From NCBI GenBank assembly GCA_037140615.1, contig JBAXED010000064.1, positions 1 through 20,804 of the forward strand: 20,804 nucleotides of DNA. Reading direction: 5' to 3'. Shown here piece by piece: positions 14,296 to 20,804 of this stretch. This DNA comes from CAINVV01 sp037140615. GTDB taxonomy: Bacteria > Bacteroidota > Bacteroidia > Bacteroidales > Prolixibacteraceae. Each line of letters opens with the position of its first letter. Position 1 is the stretch's first letter. The translations under genes and the position numbers were made by a program. Under the pieces are notes generated by a model. That model was not told where the DNA came from, did not search any database, and saw only the letters and a program-made list of their open reading frames with translations.

Positions 14296-15876
14296 ATGGC
14301 TGGATTAAAACCTGCTGAAGTATCTGAAATTTTAAAACAACAGCTTGATGGCTTCAAAACCGCGGCTGAACTCGAAGAGGTTGGTACTGTTTTGCAGGTA
14401 GGCGATGGTATTGCACGGGTATACGGACTTTCCAATGTTCAATCAAATGAAATGGTTGAGTTCGATAGTGGAGTGATGGGAATTGTGCTAAACCTTGAAG
14501 AGGATAATGTTGGTTGTGTTCTTTTAGGACCAACTGAAAAAATTAAAGAGGGCGACAGTGTAAAGCGCTCCAATAGAATTGCATCTATACAGGTTGGCGA
14601 TGGACTTCTTGGCCGTGTAGTCAATACTTTGGGCGAACCAGTTGATGGGAGAGGGCCAATTACCGGTATTCTGTATGAAATGCCTCTGGAAAGAAAAGCC
14701 CCCAGTGTCATCTACCGTCAACCGGTATCTGAACCTTTGCAAACAGGGATCAAAGCGATTGACTCAATGATTCCAATTGGAAGAGGTCAACGGGAATTGA
14801 TCATTGGTGACCGTCAAACCGGTAAAACCACCATAGCAATTGATACCATTATTAATCAAAAGGAGTATTTCAAAAAGGGTGAGCCTGTCTATTGTATTTA
14901 TGTTGCCATTGGGCAGAAAGGATCTACAGTAGCCAATATTGCAAAAACGCTTCAAGAGCATGGGGCAATGGAATACACTGTTATTGTGATGTCTACAGCA
15001 TCAGATCCAGCCGCTTTGCAATTTTATGCACCATTTGCAGGAGCTGCCATTGGTGAATTTTTCAGGGATTGCGGACACGCAGCATTAATTGTTTATGATG
15101 ATTTATCGAAACAAGCTGTTTCCTATCGCGAAGTATCCTTGTTGCTTCGCAGACCTCCTGGTCGGGAAGCCTATCCAGGGGATATTTTTTACCTGCATTC
15201 CAGGTTACTGGAACGTTCCGCAAAGATCAACCAAACCTTGGCTGTTGCTCAGCAAATGAACGATATTCCTGAATCTATCAGGCATCTGGTAAAAGGAGGT
15301 GGTTCATTGACTGCACTGCCAATCATTGAGACTCAGGATGGTGATGTATCAGCCTATATTCCGACGAACGTTATTTCAATCACTGATGGTCAGATATTTC
15401 TGGAATCTCACCTTTTTAATGCGGGTATCAGACCAGCTATCAACGTTGGTATTTCGGTATCGCGTGTTGGTGGAAATGCTCAAATAAAAGCCATGAAAAA
15501 GGTGGCAGGTACGCTTAAACTTTCACAGGCAGAATTCAGGGAGCTGGAAGCATTTTCAAAATTTGGATCTGATCTGGATGCAGCTACTAAATCTGTGCTT
15601 GAAAAGGGAACTCGCAACGTCGAAATTCTGAAACAAGGAAGTGCATCTCCAATGCCTGTTGACCAGCAAATTGCAATTCTTTTTTGTGGAACTCAAGGTT
15701 TGTTAATGGATGTGCCAAAGGAAAAGATTAAAGATTTCGAAAAAGAATATTTACAACTGCTTTCAAGTCAATATCCACAAATATTACAGCAATTGAGTCA
15801 GGGAATTCTCAATGATGAGATTACTCAGGCACTTGAACTAGCTGCCAAAAAAACAGTTCAAAATTTTGTATATTAA
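14296..15876 (+). CDS. atpA: F1Fo ATP synthase subunit alpha
   Basis: 526 aa, non-catalytic nucleotide-binding subunit of F1. Beta-barrel domain at about 25-95, then the P-loop GDRQTGKT (171-178). QAVSYREVSLLLRRPPGREAYPGD and VGISVSRVGGNAQ (with the arginine finger) are present, plus the alpha-type C-terminal helical domain. Length is normal and no disruption is seen. The following gene is 30 nt away. Confidence 0.98.
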   Translation: MAGLKPAEVSEILKQQLDGFKTAAELEEVGTVLQVGDGIARVYGLSNVQSNEMVEFDSGVMGIVLNLEEDNVGCVLLGPTEKIKEGDSVKRSNRIASIQVGDGLLGRVVNTLGEPVDGRGPITGILYEMPLERKAPSVIYRQPVSEPLQTGIKAIDSMIPIGRGQRELIIGDRQTGKTTIAIDTIINQKEYFKKGEPVYCIYVAIGQKGSTVANIAKTLQEHGAMEYTVIVMSTASDPAALQFYAPFAGAAIGEFFRDCGHAALIVYDDLSKQAVSYREVSLLLRRPPGREAYPGDIFYLHSRLLERSAKINQTLAVAQQMNDIPESIRHLVKGGGSLTALPIIETQDGDVSAYIPTNVISITDGQIFLESHLFNAGIRPAINVGISVSRVGGNAQIKAMKKVAGTLKLSQAEFRELEAFSKFGSDLDAATKSVLEKGTRNVEILKQGSASPMPVDQQIAILFCGTQGLLMDVPKEKIKDFEKEYLQLLSSQYPQILQQLSQGILNDEITQALELAAKKTVQNFVY

Positions 15877-15906
15877 CATGAAGGTTTCGAAGAAAAAAGT
15901 GGTCAG

Positions 15907-16806
15907 ATGGCGAATTTAAAGGAGATGCGGCTCCGGATTGTTTCGGTAAAGTCTACACAACAGGTAACCAGAGCCATGAAAATGGTGTCTGCTGCAAAGC
16001 TTCGTAAAGCTCAGGATGCCATTATCCAGATAAGACCGTATGCTGAAAAATTGCATGATATATTGGTAAATCTTGTTAATCAGAATGGTGCAGCTGATTT
16101 CGAAAATAAGTATGCTGAACACAAAGAGGTTAAAAAAATCCTGATAGTAGCGATAACATCCAACCGCGGTCTGTGTGGAGGTTTTAATTCGAATGTTGTC
16201 AAGAAAATAGAAGAATTACTTTCAACGACTTATTCCCATTTTTTGCAAAATGGCATGGTTGATGTGCTTGCAATAGGGAAAAAGGGAGCAGATGTTTTTA
16301 AAGCTAAAAACATTCCGGTTTCAGGAACGATGCATCAGTTGTATGACGGACTCCAATACAGCAGCGCAGAAAAGGTAGCACAGGACCTGATGGATTCATT
16401 TGAGAATAGTGAGTATGACCATATCGATCTGGTGTACAATCAGTTTAAAAATGCCGCCATTCAAAAATTAACGGTCGAACAATTCTTGCCAGTTGAAATA
16501 AAAGAAGAGAAACTAAGTCATGATGATTCGCACCATTATTTCAGTGACTATATTTTCGAACCTGACGTAAATGAAATTATGGCTACGGTCATACCAAAAT
16601 CACTTAAAATTCAATTCTTTAAAGCAATTTTAGATTCTGTTGCATCCGAACATGGAGCCAGGATGACTGCCATGCACAAAGCAACTGATAATGCTTCCGA
16701 ATTGGTCCGTGCTTTGAATCTTCAGTACAACAAAGCAAGGCAATCTGCAATTACAGGCGAAATTCTGGAGATAGTAAGCGGAGCCAATGCATTAAAAGGA
16801 TCTTAG
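15907..16806 (+). CDS. atpG: F1Fo ATP synthase subunit gamma
   Basis: 299 aa, the central rotating shaft. The N-terminal helix MANLKEMRLRIVSVKSTQQV leads into TRAMKMVSAAKLRKAQ. ITSNRGLCGGFN lies in the Rossmann-like middle domain. The C-terminal helix ends in EHGARMTAMHKATDNASELV and YNKARQSAITGEILEIVSGANAL; both terminal helices are highly conserved. The next gene, atpD, follows after 72 bp without a visible terminator. Confidence 0.97.
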   Translation: MANLKEMRLRIVSVKSTQQVTRAMKMVSAAKLRKAQDAIIQIRPYAEKLHDILVNLVNQNGAADFENKYAEHKEVKKILIVAITSNRGLCGGFNSNVVKKIEELLSTTYSHFLQNGMVDVLAIGKKGADVFKAKNIPVSGTMHQLYDGLQYSSAEKVAQDLMDSFENSEYDHIDLVYNQFKNAAIQKLTVEQFLPVEIKEEKLSHDDSHHYFSDYIFEPDVNEIMATVIPKSLKIQFFKAILDSVASEHGARMTAMHKATDNASELVRALNLQYNKARQSAITGEILEIVSGANALKGS

Positions 16807-16878
16807 TTTTTAACAAGAAGTATCTGAAAAGGGAAAAAATCTGATAAAATAGTTTGCAAATATTTCAATATTAATAAT

Positions 16879-18387
16879 ATGTCTCAATCAACAGGAAAAA
16901 TCATTCAGGTCATCGGACCGGTTGTCGATGTGAGTTTCGAAGAGGATAGTTCCAAACTACCCAAGATTTATGATGCTTTGGAGGTAAAGAAAAGCAACGG
17001 ACAAGTGCTTGTACTTGAGTGTGAACAACATATTGGTGAACATACAGTTCGCACGGTTGCAATGGACTCTACAGACGGATTATCAAGGGGTATGACAGTC
17101 TTCGCTACAGGGAAGGCCATATCAATGCCTGTTGGAGATCAAATTAAAGGAAGACTCTTGAATGTGATAGGTGAGGGGATTGATGGTATAGGTTTTATAC
17201 CAAAGGATCAAACCTATGAGATTCATAATCAACCACCTAAATACAAAGATCTATCAACCGAACAAGAGATTCTATACACCGGTATAAAAGTGATTGATTT
17301 ACTCGAACCCTATTCAAAAGGTGGTAAGATCGGTCTCTTTGGTGGAGCTGGTGTTGGTAAGACTGTCTTAATCATGGAATTAATCAATAACGTAGCAAAA
17401 AAATATGATGGTCAATCTGTTTTTGCCGGTGTTGGTGAAAGGACGCGCGAAGGGAATGACCTTTTGCGAGAAATGATTGAATCAGATGTTATCACGTACG
17501 GTGAAGCTTTCAAAGAAGACATGGCCAAGGGCGGTTGGGATTTATCGCTTGTTGATAAAAAAGAGTTGGCTAAATCAAAAGCAACGTTGGTTTTTGGTCA
17601 GATGAATGAGCCACCTGGCGCACGTGCAAGGGTTGCTCTATCTGGATTAAGTGTTGCAGAATATTTCAGGGATGGTGATAAAAAGGGTAAAGGAAATGAT
17701 ATTTTGTTCTTTGTGGACAATATATTCCGTTTTACGCAGGCAGGATCTGAAGTTTCGGCCCTTTTGGGACGTATGCCTTCAGCCGTAGGATATCAACCCA
17801 CCCTTGCTACAGAGATGGGATTGATGCAAGAGCGGATTACATCAACGAAATATGGGTCAATCACCTCGGTACAAGCTGTGTATGTTCCAGCCGACGACTT
17901 AACGGATCCGGCTCCGGCAACAACTTTTTCGCACCTTGACGCAACGACTGTCTTAAACCGAAAAGTTTCAGAGATGGGCATTTATCCGGCGGTAGATCCA
18001 TTGGCTTCAACCTCAAGGATCCTTACTCCTGTTGTTATTGGAGATTTACACTACAATACTGCATTGAGGGTAAAGGAGTTGCTACAACGATACAAAGAAT
18101 TGCAGGATATCATTGCGATATTGGGAATGGATGAGCTTTCTGAATCTGACAAGTTGATTGTTCACAGGGCCAGAAGAGTCCAGCGGTTTTTATCACAGCC
18201 CTTCCATGTTGCAGAAGCTTTTACAGGTATGAAAGGTATTTGGGTCTCAATTGAGGATACCATCAAAGGATTTAACACCATCATGGATGGAGCTGTTGAT
18301 CAATACCCTGAGACAGCTTTCAATATGGTTGGCACCATTGAAGATGCCATCGAAAAAGGGGAGAGGCTTTTGGCTCAATCCAAATAA
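16879..18387 (+). CDS. atpD: F1Fo ATP synthase subunit beta
   Basis: 502 aa, catalytic subunit. P-loop GGAGVGKT (155-162), GERTREGNDL (186-195), FGQMNEPPGARARVALSGL and the DELSE turn region (MDELSESDK). Relative to E. coli there is an insertion of about 27 residues between REM and FGQMNEPP (about 200-237) and a smaller one before NDILFFVDN. Such insertions are a known Bacteroidetes feature. Co-directional with and 30 nt upstream of atpC; intact. Confidence 0.98.
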   Translation: MSQSTGKIIQVIGPVVDVSFEEDSSKLPKIYDALEVKKSNGQVLVLECEQHIGEHTVRTVAMDSTDGLSRGMTVFATGKAISMPVGDQIKGRLLNVIGEGIDGIGFIPKDQTYEIHNQPPKYKDLSTEQEILYTGIKVIDLLEPYSKGGKIGLFGGAGVGKTVLIMELINNVAKKYDGQSVFAGVGERTREGNDLLREMIESDVITYGEAFKEDMAKGGWDLSLVDKKELAKSKATLVFGQMNEPPGARARVALSGLSVAEYFRDGDKKGKGNDILFFVDNIFRFTQAGSEVSALLGRMPSAVGYQPTLATEMGLMQERITSTKYGSITSVQAVYVPADDLTDPAPATTFSHLDATTVLNRKVSEMGIYPAVDPLASTSRILTPVVIGDLHYNTALRVKELLQRYKELQDIIAILGMDELSESDKLIVHRARRVQRFLSQPFHVAEAFTGMKGIWVSIEDTIKGFNTIMDGAVDQYPETAFNMVGTIEDAIEKGERLLAQSK

Positions 18388-18417
18388 TTGCATTGCTATA
18401 TTTCAAAAATTTGATGT

Positions 18418-18669
18418 ATGTACTTGGAAATCATTACTCCTGAAAAAAAGCTTTTTGCCGGAGAAACAGATTTGGTTAAGCTTCCCGGGGCCGATGGCTC
18501 ATTTGAGGTTCTGATGAACCACGCAGCAACCATTTCTACACTCATAGAAGGGAAAATCAAGGTAAAAGAATCCAATGGCAATATCATTTATTTTGAAGTT
18601 CAGGGAGGAATTGTAGAAATTAAGCGCAATAATATTGTAATTCTGGTTGATTCTTCAGGATTAGTCTAA
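18418..18669 (+). CDS. atpC: F1Fo ATP synthase subunit epsilon, short form
   Basis: 83 aa. Contains the N-terminal beta-sandwich (MYLEIITPEKKLFAGE, LPGADGSFEVLMNHA, YFEVQGGIVEI). It ends at residue 83, whereas E. coli epsilon is about 139 aa with a C-terminal helical hairpin. The missing hairpin is the part that inhibits ATP hydrolysis in other bacteria. Short epsilon is common in Bacteroidetes, so this is unlikely to be a truncation. ATG at 18418 fits the conserved N-terminus. Confidence 0.93.
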   Translation: MYLEIITPEKKLFAGETDLVKLPGADGSFEVLMNHAATISTLIEGKIKVKESNGNIIYFEVQGGIVEIKRNNIVILVDSSGLV

Positions 18670-18748
18670 ATAGAATCATCCGGAAAGCCTATGGATGAAG
18701 AATTTAGATTTTTAATCAGGTTCTCAATTTATTTAAAAATTCTTTGCA

Positions 18749-19945
18749 ATGGGAAAAGTCTTGATCATTGGAGCTGGCGGCGTTGGTACAGTTGTGGCTC
18801 ATAAGATGGCAGAATTGCCGGAAGTTTTTTCTGAAATCCTGCTTGCCAGCAGAACTAAATCCAAATGTGATTCAATTGCTGCCAGAATCGGCAGTAAACA
18901 TATTCAAACAGCTCAGGTAAACGCTGATAATGTTCCCGAGTTAGTTACGCTAATCAGATCGTTTCAACCAGACCTGGTAGTCAATGTCGCATTGCCTTAT
19001 CAAGACCTGACAATCATGGATGCTTGCCTTGAAACTGGCGTCTCCTACCTTGATACAGCCAATTATGAACCTCTTGACGAGGCGAAATTCGAATATAAGT
19101 GGCAATGGGCGTACAGAGAAAAATTTGAAAAGGCCGGATTAACAGCCATTCTGGGTTGTGGTTTCGATCCTGGGGTTTCAGGAGTATATACAGCCTACGC
19201 TGCCAAACATCATTTTGATGAAATACAATACCTAGATATTGTTGATTGTAATGCAGGTAATCATGGAAAAGCATTTGCCACCAATTTTAATCCGGAAATA
19301 AATATCAGAGAGGTAACTCAAAAAGGCAAGTATTGGGAAAACGGCCTATGGGTTATGACTGAGCCACACGAAATCCATCAACCTCTGAATTATCCCAGAA
19401 TTGGCGAAAAAGAATCATACCTGATATTTCATGAAGAGTTGGAATCACTTGTGATAAATTTTCCCAGCATTCGCAGGGCTCGATTTTGGATGACCTTTGG
19501 GCAGGAATATCTAACTCATTTGCGTGTTATTCAAAATATTGGAATGGCAGGTATTCAGCCAATTAATTATGAAGGAAAAGAAATAGTTCCAATTCAGTTT
19601 TTAAAGGCTGTATTACCAAAACCAGAAGAGTTAGGCGTAAATTATACCGGAGAAACATCTATTGGATGTCGGATTAAAGGCCTGAAAGATGGCAAAGAGG
19701 TTTGTTATTATGTGTACAATAATTGTAGCCATGAGGCTGCCTATGCTGAAACCGGGACACAGGCAATAAGTTATACCACTGGCGTACCAGCTATGATTGG
19801 TGCGAAAATGTATCTTGAAGGAAAATGGAAGAAGCCAGGGGTTTTCAATGTTGAAGAATTTGATCCTGATCCGTTTATGAAGGCTTTGAACATGTATGGA
19901 CTTCCTTGGTACGAGTTGTTTGACGTTGATTTGGAGTTTGATTGA
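18749..19945 (+). CDS. Carboxynorspermidine/carboxyspermidine dehydrogenase (saccharopine dehydrogenase family)
   Basis: 398 aa. NAD(P)-binding Rossmann start IIGAGGVGTVVAHKM (G8, G10, G11, G13). NVALPYQDLTIMDAC (79-93), YLDTANYEP and ILGCGFDPGVSGVYTAY (134-150) are typical of this subfamily. The enzyme condenses putrescine (or diaminopropane) with aspartate beta-semialdehyde and reduces the product to carboxyspermidine, in the alternative polyamine pathway. Subfamily choice over lysine-pathway saccharopine dehydrogenase rests on these motifs and on aguA/aguB in the same block. It lies 79 bp after atpC and ends before a strong terminator. The partner decarboxylase is not seen here. Confidence 0.85.
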   Translation: MGKVLIIGAGGVGTVVAHKMAELPEVFSEILLASRTKSKCDSIAARIGSKHIQTAQVNADNVPELVTLIRSFQPDLVVNVALPYQDLTIMDACLETGVSYLDTANYEPLDEAKFEYKWQWAYREKFEKAGLTAILGCGFDPGVSGVYTAYAAKHHFDEIQYLDIVDCNAGNHGKAFATNFNPEINIREVTQKGKYWENGLWVMTEPHEIHQPLNYPRIGEKESYLIFHEELESLVINFPSIRRARFWMTFGQEYLTHLRVIQNIGMAGIQPINYEGKEIVPIQFLKAVLPKPEELGVNYTGETSIGCRIKGLKDGKEVCYYVYNNCSHEAAYAETGTQAISYTTGVPAMIGAKMYLEGKWKKPGVFNVEEFDPDPFMKALNMYGLPWYELFDVDLEFD

Positions 19946-19962
19946 AAATTTATATATATGAT

Positions 19963-19993
19963 AAGCCCGGACATTTGCTCCGGGCTTTTTTTT
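19963..19993 (+). terminator. Strong intrinsic terminator after the polyamine/atp block
   Basis: A 9-bp stem AAGCCCGGA / TCCGGGCTT (19963-19971 and 19979-19987) with a 7-nt loop CATTTGC is followed by eight consecutive T (19986-19993). It lies 18 nt after the dehydrogenase stop and is the clearest terminator in the window. Confidence 0.93.
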
Positions 19994-20284
19994 GCATAAT
20001 TTTTAAAGTAAAATACTCATTTGATAAGTGTAAACACATATATGATAAGCCAAAAACACAATTAGAAAATATATTTCAACTATTATATAATTTATAATTA
20101 ACATAATATATCAGTATAAATTATTTATTATCTGAATTTTATGTTTATTCTTATTTAGAATGGTCAAATTATTTTGAAATACAATATGTAAAGAATTTTG
20201 GAGAATTAATTTCATTTGATAGCTTTGAATTGCTGTTTGATAATTGTAATGTATGTTTTAATAATTCTAACCTAAACTTTAGCC
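19994..20284. other. AT-rich intergenic region upstream of the sigma factor
   Basis: Very AT-rich, with no credible ORF or RNA. It holds a 14-nt copy of ATATATGATAAGCC (20038-20051) that also occurs at 19954-19967 over the left arm of the terminator. A weak promoter-like pair, ATTG (20229-20232), 19 nt, TATGTTTT (20252-20259), could serve the sigma gene. Confidence 0.4.
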
Positions 20285-20791
20285 ATGACAACAATTCAAT
20301 TTCAAAATTCTTTGACAAGTCTTGAAAACAAAATGTTCTATTTTGCACTAAGCCTGACATGCAATTCAGACAAAGCACATGACTTGGTCCAGGAGACCTA
20401 TTTGAGGGCATTGACATACCAGAGCAAATTTTCTGCTGACACCAATTTGATGGCATGGGTATATACCATCATGAAGAATACGTTTATCAATGAGTACAGG
20501 AGAAATGTAAAGGCAAAAACTACACTTGAGAGTCAGTCGAACAGATTACAAATGTCCTTCTCAAAGGATGATTTTTACCCATCTGTTGATTCAATTCATT
20601 CAGAAAAAGAGATTTATAAGAAAATTGCCCTTTTAGAAGAGGAATTCAGAGTGCCTTTTCAATTATTCTTAAATGGTTATAAGTACAAGGAAATTGCTGA
20701 AAGGCTGGAGCTCCCTTTGGGAACAGTCAAAAGCAGAATATTCTTCACCAGAAAGAAATTATGCCGATGTTTAAGTGAGTATGTGAATTAG
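20285..20791 (+). CDS. ECF-type RNA polymerase sigma factor
   Basis: 168 aa. Sigma-70 region 2 at about 12-75 with DLVQETYLRAL (33-43) and NLMAWVYTIMKNTFINEYRR (54-73). A variable linker follows, then region 4 at about 112-160 with a helix-turn-helix (YKEIAERLELPLGTVKSRI, 134-152). Regions 1 and 3 are absent, as in ECF sigma factors. The YFALSLTCNSDKAHDLVQETY style is that of a widespread, highly conserved Bacteroidetes sigma factor. No anti-sigma gene is visible, but only 13 bases remain in the window after the stop. The regulon is unknown. Confidence 0.92.
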   Translation: MTTIQFQNSLTSLENKMFYFALSLTCNSDKAHDLVQETYLRALTYQSKFSADTNLMAWVYTIMKNTFINEYRRNVKAKTTLESQSNRLQMSFSKDDFYPSVDSIHSEKEIYKKIALLEEEFRVPFQLFLNGYKYKEIAERLELPLGTVKSRIFFTRKKLCRCLSEYVN

Positions 20792-20804
20792 TTTTTAGTA
20801 AAAG

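Noticed and set aside
18676..18698. TCATCC/GGATGA repeat between atpC and the dehydrogenase gene
   Set aside because: A 6-bp stem with an 11-nt loop and no adjacent T run does not make a credible terminator, so it does not break the proposed transcription unit.
18736..18747. ATTCTTTG before the dehydrogenase gene as a -7 box
   Set aside because: Fails the TA of TAnnTTTG.

Overview
The window reads as a chromosomal segment from an AT-rich, probably anaerobic or facultatively anaerobic member of the Bacteroidetes (Bacteroidota), perhaps Bacteroidales or Marinilabiliales. The evidence is: Shine-Dalgarno-poor leaders; several exact TAnnTTTG (-7) promoter boxes just upstream of start codons; an ATP synthase with a very short epsilon subunit, a periplasmic N-terminal extension on subunit a and a large insertion in beta; and a sigma factor of the short ECF type common in that phylum. 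The genus cannot be fixed from the sequence alone.

Layout. Positions 1-95 hold the 3' part of a tRNA-Arg(CCG) and a 15-bp hairpin. Positions 200-964 encode a secreted, probably outer-membrane beta-barrel protein. A leftward block (3253 to 1016) encodes a Crp/Fnr-type regulator and two para-aminobenzoate (folate) enzymes, PabB and a PabC-like lyase, packed tightly together. Divergent from it, a rightward pair (3381-4662) encodes a cysteine-rich ferredoxin-like protein and a small cupin; the shared intergenic region has two palindromes that look like regulator sites. Next come a DUF502 membrane protein, a membrane zinc metallopeptidase (both rightward), a convergent GNAT-fold protein, and a membrane-anchored serine hydrolase of the beta-lactamase fold.

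From about 9032 to 19993 lies one long co-directional block: agmatine deiminase (aguA), N-carbamoylputrescine amidase (aguB), a possible 37-codon ORF, AtpZ, an AtpI-like membrane protein, the complete F1Fo ATP synthase set (B-E-F-H-A-G-D-C), and a carboxynorspermidine/carboxyspermidine dehydrogenase. The block ends in a strong intrinsic terminator. The AguAB pair (agmatine to putrescine) and the dehydrogenase (putrescine plus aspartate semialdehyde toward spermidine) belong to the same alternative polyamine pathway and flank the ATP synthase, so a combined transcription unit is plausible. Arginine decarboxylase and carboxyspermidine decarboxylase, which would complete the pathway, are not in the window. 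After an AT-rich gap the window ends with an ECF sigma factor.

Most of the window is recognisable housekeeping sequence. The least understood part is the regulator / ferredoxin / cupin cluster at 2582-4662. Its ferredoxin has an unusual three-cysteine second cluster motif and four further cysteines in an uncharacterised C-terminal domain. I see no CRISPR array, insertion sequence, phage gene or integration site.
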